Positions 21,867 to 32,281 of a stretch of 64,000 nt of DNA are shown piece after piece. Position 1 is the stretch's first letter, and every line of letters begins with the position of its first letter. The DNA lies in the NCBI RefSeq assembly GCF_963855985.1, contig NC_087119.1:3140001-3204000 (forward strand), written 5' to 3'. Source of the DNA: Ostrinia nubilalis (Eukaryota > Arthropoda > Insecta > Lepidoptera > Crambidae). The notes beneath the pieces were generated by a model. It was given only the letters and a program-made list of their open reading frames with translations. It was not told where the DNA came from and ran no database searches. The position numbers and the translations under genes were made by a program.

Positions 21867-22107
21867 CGATACGATGGGATAATGCTTTGCCTGCTTAATT
21901 AAATAATGAATTTATTTATTGACAAAGATCTACCAACAACACATCTATCAAAAATGCAATATTTATCAATATTTTTTCTATGATGCATTTGAGTTACTAG
22001 GGTAAAAAAAAAGTTAAATACAAATTCTGAGAATTTTAATTTTAAGATACTTTTCTCCTTTTGTAACCAAAGTAAAGAGATGCGAGTAATATAAAACTGT
22101 GTACCTA

Positions 22108-22271
22108 CCATGAGTTTACGTTAGGTGTGCTCGCTAGCGAGTACGTCAAAAATCTCTATGAAGATTTTGTTTCTTGAAAGTAGCCGCTAGGGGCGCTGCA
22201 CAATATGCCATACAATTAAATGTCATTTTTTTACGTAGTCGCTAGCGAGCACACCTAACGTAAACTCATGG
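22108..22271. mobile_element. MITE, 164 bp, CCATGAGTTTACGTTAGG ends, TA-flanked
   Basis: Inverted repeats of about 33 bp (CCATGAGTTTACGTTAGG / CCTAACGTAAACTCATGG) with TA at 22106-22107 and 22272-22273. Shares GCCGCTAGGGGCGCTG with the 11673-11844 element in the opposite orientation. Confidence 0.85.
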
Positions 22272-22752
22272 TAAGCACACTGTTTGCCTTCTCAGCAAAA
22301 GAGTTTAATCGCCGCTCGAAATGATTAAAACATAATATTACTTTACTAAGACTTCAAATAAACTCTGCATGTCAAAGGCTTTACCGGTAAGTTTTCATTT
22401 GAGTATCTTTAATACTTACAGTACAGTAATTAAACAGATACTGAGAACGCGCGATTATTTTTCTTTGGCGAGCAAAAACCATACAAGCAACGCCGCAGGC
22501 AGTGACTAGTACAGAATAATCATCACTAGAAACCAGATATTACGTGAATGTGTCTATGCCATTTTTAATAAGTAACACAAGTAGCATGGCCACCATGCTA
22601 TTACAAGTTATACTAGTGGATAATTATTAGCCATTCACCATCGTGACCATGTTGTAAAAAACGTCCGTCCCGGTGGTCTGCACTCAACTTCTATTATTAC
22701 TAACTACGAGTATTTGAACAGAGACAAAAAACATTATAATATTTGTTCTATA

Positions 22753-23856
22753 CAGTGTGAGTCACGTTAAAGTGTACATATGAAAATAGATGAAACTAGA
22801 CCTATTTTTATCGACAAAAAAGAGGTCAAAAAATTTTTGAGATTTTTTTTTAATTTTTTATAGAATTTTTTTTCTTCCAATTACTTATTGTAAAGAAAAC
22901 GTAATAACTTTTAAACTAAGCGGTATATCCTGATAAAATAAAAACAGTAATAATGCTAAATAACAGGCAAAACTAAAAAAATACATAAAATACACAAAAA
23001 AGGCCAACAAATAATAAAAAATGATACTTTTTGAAAAAAATCTGCTTTAAAATTCGTGTTTTTTTGGTTATTTGATAAATTTCTCCAAAAAATGCCCCTA
23101 TAACAGGTGGTTTTTATTACTTTGTATTATTCTCTATCGTATTATCTTTGTAAAACCAAAAATCGCATGTCTCTATCCCTATTACAACATTTGCTATGAT
23201 CGTTTGAACAAAGGCCTGCCACAACATTTTTCTCCGCTACAGTTAGAGACAATTTTAATTTTAACTAAAATGCTTATTTTACTTTGAAATCTTTTGTTTT
23301 TATTTGAAATCTAACTTGTATTTATAAAAATAACAAATCTAGAGCCATTTTCAGTTTCGTTGTTAACGAAGCGTTGAATGGCGCGCCCGGAGAGGCTTAG
23401 TTCAAAAGATCATTGCAAACGTTGTGATAGGGATAGAGACATGCGATTTTTGGTTTTACGACGGTAATACGATAGAGAATAATACAAAGTAATAAAAACT
23501 ACCGGTTATAGGGGCATTTTTTGGAGAAATTTATCAAATAACCAAAAAAACACGAATTTAAAAGCAGATTTTTTTCAAAAAGTTTAATTTTTTATTATTT
23601 GTTGGCCTTTTTTATGTATTTTATGTATTTTTTTAGTTTTGCCTGTTATTTAGCATTATTACTGTTTTTATTTTATCAGGATATACCGCTTAGTTTAAAA
23701 GTTATTACGTTTTCTTTACAATAAGTAATTGGAAGAAAAAAAATTCTATAAAAAATTAAAAAAAAATCTCAAAAATTTTTTGACCTCTTTTTTGTCGATA
23801 AAAATAGGTCTAGTTTCATCTATTTTCATATGTACACTTTAACGTGACTCACACTG
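22753..23856. mobile_element. large foldback transposon, 1.1 kb, TA-flanked
   Basis: Ends CAGTGTGAGTCACGTTAAAG and the inverted CTTTAACGTGACTCACACTG, flanked by TA. The two arms, about 22753-23200 and 23408-23856, are nearly exact inverted copies of about 450 bp; the loop is about 200 bp. No transposase. The 71-codon frame at 23072-23287 spans arm and loop and is not a gene. Confidence 0.9.
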
Positions 23857-23859
23857 TAT

Positions 23860-24910
23860 ACTTACACTATGAACTTTTTACGGTTTCTACTTGTTTTGAG
23901 CTAAGAATGTGTAGAGCGGGCAATGGTAAAGTAAGCCATGAATAAAATGGTGTAAAAAAAAAAAAATTTTAAGATTGACAGGATGATATGCCACAAATGC
24001 GGTATTAAGTTCGCCTTAATAAATGTACCTAGTGCAATAATTTAATTTTATTTACGGATCTAAAATCAAGCTAGATATATATTTTTTAATTACAATGTAA
24101 TTACATGATTTTTGAAAACAGCGTCCTTTTTTGTTGAGATTAGAACAATATGCTTTACGCACTATTATTAAAATTTCGCGTGTCTACTTTCGTAGGGTTC
24201 CTACAAAACTCGGTTGACAGGCGTCGTTTGACCGCAGACGGTCACCCACAAGCTACAAAGGTCAAGTATACCCGTAGACCACGCACGAATGCCCTGACCG
24301 GTAGCAGGACAATGGTGGAACTCTTAGCTTACAATGTTTTCTCTCGGCGTCCAAAACTTACCATCATCATAATGAAAGTAGAAAAAATAATACAAGCGAT
24401 CATTCTTCATCTTCAACACTTTTTTTGTGATTAATATCATAAATATACATGTATCTATTTTCTACAAAATTAGTGTCGTACATCGTGCAAAAAACAACAA
24501 AACCACGAAATTATCTGACTTTTACGAAATACGAGGTAAATTAATAATTACCAAAATTATTACAATCGTTATGTTGACCTAACTTACGCAAACTCCCAGT
24601 ATGAAACTTACCAATTAGTTATTGATTAAAAAGTTATTCTTACTCACTTAAGATTAATATTCAATGTGGCGTTCAAATAAAAATCAAGTTCGTCACGTTT
24701 ATGCAATATTTATTTTAATTATAGGCTAGTCAGGCGCTGCGCTACAAACTCAGTGAACTGAACAGCATTATGATAATAAACGTCTGTCTGACAAAACAAA
24801 ATGTCATTTATTACTGCTTTTTATGTTTTGAAGAGAATCGTAGCCAAGGTTCAAAATAAGATCGTTTATTTCGGATTCTTTGTCAACGCGGTAGTTTTGC
24901 AATCACTATA
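23860..24910. other. non-coding stretch with one unassigned open frame
   Basis: A 94-codon frame at 24150-24434 (segment RRLTADGHPQATKVKYTRRP) lies in a locally GC-richer patch (24180-24330). No domain recognised; no splice context that I can defend. Confidence 0.35.
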
Positions 24911-24914
24911 AGCA

Positions 24915-25035
24915 ATCATCATCATCATCTCATTTTCAGGCATAGGACGTCCACTGCGGAACATAGGCCTCCACCAATGCTTTCCATGTTGCCCGTTTGG
25001 TAGCGGCCTGCGTCTAGCGCCTTCCTGCTATTTTT
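24915..25035 (-). pseudogene. 5'-truncated RTE LINE 3' end (ATG-tail type)
   Basis: Minus strand reads AATKRATWKALVEAYVPQWT-like sequence with a (GAT)n tail at 24915-24930. Ends abruptly near 25035. Confidence 0.75.
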
Positions 25036-25039
25036 ACTA

Positions 25040-26500
25040 GCTAGTCAGGGACTATAACCGATATGAGGTTTATTCCAATATGGAGCGATACTTTAAAAAT
25101 TAAACAAAAAACAGTATTAGTACTTTGTCTTAAGCTTAATTACCCGTGCGAAACTGGGCTGCATCGTTAGTTTAAAATAAGTTCAAGAAAAACCGTGAAT
25201 TGCCCAAATTTATTTCAAGGCCTGCTCCAATTTATTATTGTGGCCAGTTTTGGCAACATAATACATATAATGATCTTTACAATCGTCTATAAGGTTAACA
25301 ATAACACTTGTTGTAAAGTTGATATTGTCACTCAAGACAAAAAAGACGTTCCATTTTTTTAATCAGAATTTTATAAATTTCGGTTGAGCTTGTCAGCTCT
25401 AGTAGTTTACTCGGTCGCGTCCGCTTCCCATATTTGTTTGCTCCAGCAAGGGCCCTCGGATACTCCATACAAGCGGGTTCGGGGAACTAGTTTATGTTGC
25501 GTTCCTATTTCTTTAACTCACATTTTATAACAGCCTTTGTCTTTATACTATTCTGGGACTGTTTGCTTGTTTAAAGACCCACAGGATTGTGCGTATGGTC
25601 GTGATGGACGGAGCAAGGTTAGGTTTAAAATTAAAATAGAGATTTTTAAATTCACAACGAGGATGCTTTTGCCTGCAAGCCAGTATTTGCCAATATTTTG
25701 GCACTTATGAACGTCAAATATAATAATAAAAAGCCCTTAAGGGGCACTTTACTCCTTATCTTTTGGGCACTACCAGCGCTTCGAGTCAAACATAATATGG
25801 CAAGTGCCGAGAAGAAACGCCGGAACAAACTCAGTCACCGCTAGTTGCCAGTCATTATTTGAAAAAAAGTAAAAAATAAAGTAAGGTTAGCCAAATTCCT
25901 AAAGTATGATGATTAGGCCGAAGGTGGAAGAGCCAAATTCTTAAAGTATGATGATTAGGCGAGCTTCACTCGGAATTCTGAACTACAGAGGAACTGGCTA
26001 TCTTACCTCCTACTGCTGACACAACAAGGCTGTTAACGTTGTTGTTATGGCGACAGACAGATAAGATGGTGGTAGCTTGCCAGGCGGACTTCTCTACCAC
26101 CAACCATCCTAAATAGAAAAATCTGCCCCTTCTGGGAATCGAACCCTGGACCGCTGGGTCTGAAAGAGCTGGACAAAGGCGATTTTTGTATGAAGTACAC
26201 GAGTACTTACAGCTTGACGTTTCGTCTGTGTTTCTACAGTCGTGGTCACAAGTAGACTGTTGTAAGGCAAAAAAAAAAAATTTGGCAGGTAGTTGCTAAT
26301 TGCTCATAAGATAGGCCCCCATAAATTGATATTTATTGTCCGTGGTGCATAATCTTTTCAGGTTTTAAACCTTTGTTTGTCACCTGTCATCCGCTTTACA
26401 AAGGAGGGAAGTCGAACCTTAATTTCGAACTCCTCCTATGTTCTTCTGATTAATTTCGTTGCGGGTCCAATGACAGTTTAACTTTCCCCCGGGACAAACT
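25040..26500. other. non-coding stretch with short direct repeat
   Basis: AGCCAAATTCYTAAAGTATG recurs at 25889 and 25931 (period 42 bp). The segment 26166-26262 shares CTTGACGTTTCG and GGTCACAAG words with 36690-36785. A tRNA-like word GGGAATCGAACCCTGG (26135) suggests an old SINE. No gene. Confidence 0.45.
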
Positions 26501-26502
26501 TG

Positions 26503-26595
26503 ACCTTCACTGGTTGGGTTTTTATGGCGGTCAAGCTGTAGGTCCTGGCTACACAGGAGTTGCAGTGGCGGGAACGAGAGGTGGGAATAGTCCCG
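26503..26595. repeat. 93-bp interspersed repeat, copy 2
   Basis: Matches 487-579 with few substitutions, same orientation. Confidence 0.65.
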
Positions 26596-27153
26596 TTGTT
26601 GTAATGCAGTCTGCACCAAACCCGCTGAACAGCGCCGAAATTACATGTAGATTGTAGACAGTTGGCTTCGGCGGGCTTGGTGTGTAGGTAGAGTCCATGG
26701 AACTCGAAATTTTAAAATCTTATGAGGTTAGGCTTAGTTCGGTGCAATCGGTGCATCTGCATCGTGTCAATTGGAACAAATTGCGAGCAGATCACACTTC
26801 AAGTGCTAGTGTCCTGTTGTGAAGAATCTAGCAATCGGGGCCGCTTATTTTGCAGGGATGTTATGGATGGAAGTTTCGGTTATGGATACGGTTACGGATA
26901 TTAGAATAATATTATACCGGCTTCGGTTACGGTTACGGATAGTAAATCATTTCGGATTATCCGAAAGTTTCAGATAATTTTTGTTAAGGATATTAGAATT
27001 TTAAAATGGTAGACTTTTAATAGCAAGATGCTGCGCAACCCACATTGCCATTTTATGTAGGTACTATGACGGTACCTATAATAAAGGTAAAACAGGCGGG
27101 TATATCAGAATGGTGCCAGGTGATGCCACAAGCACAAGTAACAAATATTAAAA

Positions 27154-28288
27154 ACTAGCTTTTGCCCGCGGCTTCATCCGCGTGAAATTTAGTGTCACAG
27201 ATCGGGATAAATTATAGCCTAGGTATAGGGGAGAGTTCGGTATATTGTACCGCTGGGTAAATTGTACCACCCTCATATTTCGTAAAGTATTTATTGAATG
27301 TCTGTAATTGCAACACTCAGCGATACACAACTAAAATCAATTAATATCGGCCATGTGGTTTTTGCCGTAACAACAAACACGTGTGTTTTATTTTGAAAAG
27401 TATTTTTTCATTGTTTTCAAGTAACTTTTGACAATACATGTTTAGTTTGTAATTTTTTTAAATTTAATCACAAGGTGTTTCTAATATATTATTTAGAAGC
27501 GTAAATTAGTGTGGATTACAATTATTTGAACCATTTTTCGGTATTTATAAGCTATATTTTTTACCGATTTTTTAAAAGCACTATAACCTAGTCGGCTAAA
27601 TTGTACCACATCAAGTTGTATGGAACTTTACCAAAGGATTTTGAAATTTTTTTTAGCAAATAATATTTTGAAGTTATAATAGCGTAGTTATGTTTGACTA
27701 GCAATAAATGAAGGCAAAAGACTGGCAAAGTAGATTAGGTACAAGTGTGCGTTACGATAATTGGAATTACAAAACTTGTAATCAAAATCGTGATAACGTG
27801 TAAAACAATATCGATTGTCTATGTTATTAACTACTGTTCCTTTTCGTTTCCTAATTCGTTAAGAATGTATCGTATAATATTTTGCCATAGTTTTTTTTAT
27901 AGGCTTTAAATTTATTGAAATCCAATTTAGTAACCCTGTGGTACAAATTATCGAACCGGTTGGCTAAATTGGACCGAAGCTCTGAACTCGTACTTTGTTG
28001 ATTTGTGCTAAATTTACAACAATCATGTTAATTAATACTTATGAAATAGCAAGTTGAATAATGTATCTTTTATTATATACCATGGACATTAGCAAAAACA
28101 AAAGAAAACTATGTGTAAAATGGGATTGAAAAAAACTGGTCCAAATTAGCGGACTCTCCCTTATGTTAATCTGGGTTACAAACAATAATACTATAAAGTT
28201 TCAACAAAATCCGTTCAGTAGTTTTTGCGTGAAAGAGTAACAAACATCCAGACATCCAAACTTTTGCATTTATAATATTAAGTAGGAT
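27154..28288 (+). repeat. TACTAGCTTTTGCCCGCGG-type repeat inside the hAT element, itself split
   Basis: Left part ACTAGCTTTTGCCCGCGGC to TAGCCTAGGTATA and right part TATGTTAATCTGGGTTACAA to TTATAATATTAAGTAGGAT join into the normal order seen, reversed, at 1256-1448. Confidence 0.85.
27228..28161. mobile_element. TA-target MITE, 934 bp, innermost insertion
   Basis: Ends GGGGAGAGTTCGGTATATTG and inverted CTAATTTGGACC-type repeats: 18 of 24 terminal positions match between left end and reverse-complemented right end. TA on each side. The phrase GGCTAAATTGTACC or close variants recurs at 27255, 27594, 27940 (reverse) and 27962. Confidence 0.8.
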
Positions 28289-28678
28289 TTATAATATTAG
28301 GATGTTAAGATTTAGACTCCGCCTTTATCCGAAACTATCCGAAACTTTTGAATCAGTGGTCGGTTACGGTTACGGATAGCCATAACATCCCTGTTATTTT
28401 GTGTGGCGTGCGTCAGAGTGGTAATAGGTCAATTCGCTTCAAGGACGCTGCTGATAGATAAATCGCCTTCGACGTAATCACAGCCTGTTGGATGCATTTG
28501 TGTTTCAAGGATTGGCAGCTCTTCAACGAAAATAATATTATTATGATATCGTTTTGAGAACGTGTTAAGTACTGCCGCACCAATTTTCTGACGTCAAACA
28601 AGCTCTGTTTAGTTGACGTTAGAAATTTTTTGATAACAAGAAGAATTATAAATTCCTATGTACCTATTGTTCTGTTAT

Positions 28679-28836
28679 GTAGCGTGGGCAGGCCTCCCAC
28701 TAGGTGGACCGACGATCTGGTGAAGGTCGCAGGAGGTGCCTGGATGCGAGCGGCGCAGGACCGGTCTTTGTGGAAATCCTTGGGGGAGGCCTTTGTCCAG
28801 CAGTGGACGTCTTTCGGCTGAAACGAACGAACGAAC
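28679..28836 (+). pseudogene. 5'-truncated RTE LINE 3' end (ACGA-tail type), well preserved
   Basis: Encodes GRPPTRWTDDLVKVAGGAW then AQDRSLWKSLGEAFVQQWT and SFG before the stop, followed by (ACGA)n at 28822-28835. No frame break, so a recent insertion. Only the extreme C-terminus of the ORF is left. Confidence 0.85.
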
Positions 28837-28852
28837 CTACTGTTCGTATCAA

Positions 28853-29065
28853 TTAGGCCCAGTTTTTTGATTCATAGTTAAAATAACTAATTGTTAAATT
28901 TTGCTACTAATGGTTAAATATCAACAAATAGTTAAAAAATTTACTTAAAGTCAAGCTAACCATTGTTCGAAAAAAAAATTTTCTGATATTTAACCACTTG
29001 TCATTTGACATCTGTCAAATTTGACCATTGGTTATTTTAACTACGAATCAAAAAACCGGGCCTTA
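28853..29065. mobile_element. MITE, about 210 bp, GGCCCGGTTTTTTGATTCG ends
   Basis: Left TTAGGCCCAGTTTTTTGATT and right AATCAAAAAACCGGGCCTTA are inverted; inverted repeats extend through TAGTTAAAATAAC. Flanks fit a TTA or TA target duplication. Confidence 0.75.
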
Positions 29066-29069
29066 ATGC

Positions 29070-30075
29070 ACTATCCTATGCCACTGGTATAAATCCAATA
29101 ATTTTGCCCCGAACGGGATGCGAAACCTATAGGTAGGCAAGAATGGCGTGGTAGTTCGATATAGTAGACGCTAGCTAACAAGCCGCAGCCGCCTAACGAA
29201 ACCTAGTTTGCGGGAGGAAATCTGTGAAAATGCTACCTTGAAATAGGAAATTCTTTTTCCTACAGGAAATTCCACTATTTGATCGGTAGTAAGTTTAAGT
29301 TTGACTTCGGAGACGTATTCAGTTCAATACGTACGCGTTGATATTTTATTCATGCAACAGTTTCATATCATTATTGCTTTTGTGCTTTTTGAATTTCAGA
29401 CTATTTCATGAAGTTTTACCACTTGACAAAAAATACTTCGTTTCATGCCAAGAAATATAACTGTACCTACCTATTAATTAATAAATAAATAATTCTTTAC
29501 AAATAAGTGAGCAGAAACAAAAATGCGAAGGTGTATAGAGTCATTAGAGAGTCCTTTAGGCTTTTAAATTATCTCAAAAGTGTTGCTGTTGGTATTATGA
29601 AAACTGACTTAAGTATTGCGATTAAGTGAAGTGGCAAGTAACTTAATTTTAAGAAATTCATAATAGTCTACAGATGCATTGTGTTGGTTTTGTTGACATT
29701 GATTGTGACTTGCGATGTTTCTACAGTTTGTTATTTGTTTTTCGTAATTCCAAGTTGATCGATTGATGCGGTTCTGCTAATCGGCAAACATTATTGAAAT
29801 ATTATGGTAAATACCATGGGAGAAGGCAACTTCGTTTGCTTTGTTCTTTTTGTTAGATAGGTACTAAAGGCATTGTCGCTATGTGCCAGTAAATAATTAA
29901 ATTAATGAAAGAAATATTAGTCATCGTACCACAAAACAAAATAAATAAAACTTAGTTCTAGTTTAACTGTGATTTTGTCAAAAGATACATATGTATGAAG
30001 CTACTTGCAGATTGTTACCTATAAAAGTTCATTTAAAAGTATTTTATATTAATAGAAATATAATTATACTTTAAA
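29070..30075. other. AT-rich non-coding stretch
   Basis: No gene or repeat recognised. Confidence 0.5.
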
Positions 30076-30076
30076 T

Positions 30077-30331
30077 CCTACTAATATTATAAATGCGAAT
30101 GTTTGGATGTCTGGATATTTGTTACTCTTTCACGCAAAAACTACTGAACGGATTTTGATGAAACTTTACAGTATTATTGTTTATAACCCAGAAAAACATA
30201 ATCAGGTTTCAGGTTTAAGAATTTATTTCTCAAAAGAAATTGTACATTTCACTTAAAATAATAGGCTATAATTTATGACGATCTGTGACAAACGAAATTT
30301 CACACGGATGAAGCCGCGGGCAAAAGCTAGT
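30077..30331 (-). repeat. TTATAATATTAGTAGGAT-type repeat, minus copy with ~60-bp insert
   Basis: Matches 1256-1448 in the same orientation, but about 60 extra bases (about 30200-30262, CAGGTTTCAGGTTTAAGAA ...) separate the two halves. Confidence 0.7.
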
Positions 30332-30723
30332 TAATCTTATATTTTAAAATCGGTCTCATTCGTAAACATTTTCTCATTCGTAAACATCTTAAATCACTGG
30401 AACTTTTTCAACTATCAAATCTAAATCATAATGCTAAAACCAAATTGTTGCTAACACACGGAGGAATCAATGACATATTTTATCAATAATTAAATAATTA
30501 AAAGAGTACCTACCTATTTTAAAATCAGACACCTTAACTCCAAACAACACATGACTTCATAATCTAGCACAAACCAATGTTGAATTTTCTATGAAGTAAC
30601 AGTGACTTTTTCAGTGTAGATAATTTCTAGATATTTTTTTATTACAAGTACCTAAACATAGATAGTTTAATGTGTCGCTCTAATTAACAATTAATTTATT
30701 GTTTATACACACTTGGAAACTCT

Positions 30724-30868
30724 ATTGGCGGATTTACACTGCGCGGAAATTAGCCGAGTCAAGTCAAAAAAACAGTGGAGCGGGGATGAAAATCATTCAT
30801 ATTTCATCACCACTCCACTGTTTTTTTGACTTGACTTGGCAAATTTCACCGCAGTGTAAATGTGCTTT
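30724..30868. mobile_element. small foldback, about 145 bp
   Basis: Arms 30729-30796 and 30801-30866 pair closely (AAGTCAAAAAAACAGTGGAG against CTCCACTGTTTTTTTGACTT), leaving almost no loop; outer ends GATTTACACTGCG / CGCAGTGTAAAT. Confidence 0.8.
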
Positions 30869-30869
30869 A

Positions 30870-31900
30870 TGATTTCAAATGCATCAGCACCGGTCTTTAT
30901 TGTACTTGAAAAAACTTACATCTTCTACTTATTACTCAAGCTTTTCCCTGATTTAAGCACTGAACAAAGTTTTTGGTAATGTTCTGCACACAGCTGATGT
31001 GACGTCACTTCAGCGTGACGCGAAGGCGACGACACGTATTCATATTGTAAGAATCGTCGCTTTGCATCACATTAAGCCTACTTATCCTAAATTAACAAAA
31101 CTTAAAGTTCTAACACACGATAATGCAATTCGTAAGAAAACGTCACGTCACGTCGAAGTCACATCACGTCTACGTCGCGCTACGTCATGCCGCGTGTCAG
31201 CTGTGTGCAGTCTCTAATGTCATACGCTGCGTTGTTATCAGGCCCAGCTGGAAACAGTGTATCTGTACAGTCGACAGCATATCAGACTATACAATATGAA
31301 TGATGCAAAATAGCACTTATTGCAATAACAATAAGAGGGCACAGTGTTAAGCTTGGTGTGCTGTTGTCTGTACTTACAAGCTGTCAAGGTTGAAAAAGCG
31401 TAGAATTTGATGAAAAAGGTGCATAGATAAATGAGTCAATTTGTTTCATTAGTGTAAAGTCACCTTTAAATAAAAAAAGTTGTTTATTCCAATTTCGTAT
31501 TTTGAAGTTTGTAACTGCAGTTGTAAATACTTACCTAGGTAAGTACCATAGTATTAGTAAGTGTGTAAATATATCTACCAGTCTGACTATAATGTAGAGT
31601 TCTTAAAAATTAGAAAGAAAAAATAGGTTGTCAGAAAACTTTGAAAACTTAAATTAAAAAATAATACGAGTAAACTGCATAAATCAATTTTTGCGCCCAC
31701 TTTACGTACCTACCTACCTAAGTTAATCTTAAATCTATTTCTGCACATTTGATTGTAATTTAATTATTACCAATGATTGACTTTAATTAACAAATCATGA
31801 TCATTCAACGTAAACAAAAGTTAATGACTCATTAATTTGTGCACCTACTTCGACGGGCTGGACTGATTAATATCAATTGAACGATCGTTTCAGTTTCATT
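30870..31900. other. upstream region of the BTB gene
   Basis: Non-coding apart from an accidental frame at 30999-31217. Contains the CRE-like cluster listed separately; AT-rich elsewhere. Free of recognisable transposons over the last 1 kb before the promoter. Confidence 0.55.
31000..31190. promoter_or_regulatory. cluster of CRE-like ACGTC motifs
   Basis: A perfect palindromic CRE TGACGTCA lies at 31000-31007. At 31140-31186 the word ACGTC occurs six times (31140, 31145, 31150, 31166, 31172, 31182), and reverse-type GTGACG words occur at about 31014. CREB/ATF-type bZIP proteins bind TGACGTCA and half-sites. It is 0.7-0.95 kb upstream of the TATA candidate. Function is inferred from motif density only. 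Confidence 0.4.
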
Positions 31901-31909
31901 ATTTTTTGC

Positions 31910-31948
31910 TATAAATACTCGGCCAGTCGGAGTCGATAGCTCCACATT
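31910..31948 (+). promoter_or_regulatory. candidate core promoter of the BTB gene
   Basis: TATAAATA at 31910-31917 is followed by an initiator-like CCACATT (31942-31948, A at 31944 about 34 bases from the TATA T). A CCAGTC at 31923 with AGTCGT at 31953 would be an alternative Inr/DPE arrangement. Transcription would enter the GC-rich leader directly. Whether this or a more distant promoter serves the gene is not decided. Confidence 0.4.
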
Positions 31949-32004
31949 CGTAAGTCGTGTTGGAAATTAATGATTTTAAAGTAAATCAATCGTGTGTTAA
32001 AAGA

Positions 32005-32196
32005 ATGGAGTGGTTGAGATGCGCGGGCGCCGCCGACGAAGGCTCACGATCGATGCGGGGCGCGCGGCGCGGGACGCAGCGGGGGCGTGGCCAGGGGCGG
32101 CGCGCGGGCGCCATTGGCCGCCGCCGGCCGCGAGCCACGCCCCCCGCCCGCCCCCCGCCACCCGCGCCGCCCCGCACCCGCGAGCTCGCTCAGTGA
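32005..32196 (+). other. upstream ORF in the presumed leader
   Basis: If the leader is unspliced, an ATG at 32005 opens 64 codons ending at 32196, and an ATG at 32010 in another frame runs past the BTB start to 32456. Both peptides are arginine/proline-rich products of the GC-rich island and resemble no family. They matter only as possible translational brakes. Confidence 0.3.
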
Positions 32197-32243
32197 CTCG
32201 CGAGTCGTCGCCGGCGCCGCACGTGTGGCGCCTCTTATCGAAC

Positions 32244-32259
32244 ACCGTTTACGTTGCAG
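32244..32259 (+). other. possible 3' splice site before the start codon
   Basis: ACCGTTTACGTTGCAG ends at 32259 and is followed by 22 bases and then the ATG at 32282. A pyrimidine-leaning tract (CCTCTTATCG...) precedes it. If used, the upstream ATGs would be intronic and the leader would come from an exon further upstream. Confidence 0.35.
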
Positions 32260-32281
32260 ATGCCATACTGCCGCTAGAGCG

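Larger units (their letters stand above)
26853..28393. mobile_element. hAT-type non-autonomous transposon carrying nested insertions
   Basis: Termini CAGGGATGTTATGG and the inverted CCATAACATCCCTG, bounded by a perfect 8-bp direct repeat TTATTTTG (26845-26852 and 28394-28401), the signature of hAT transposition. Subterminal CGGTTACGGTTACGGATA and TTATCCGAAA words occur at both sides. Without the insertions it would be about 0.4 kb. A 60-codon frame at 26722-26904 ends in its YGYGYGY-encoding repeats and is not a gene. Confidence 0.9.
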
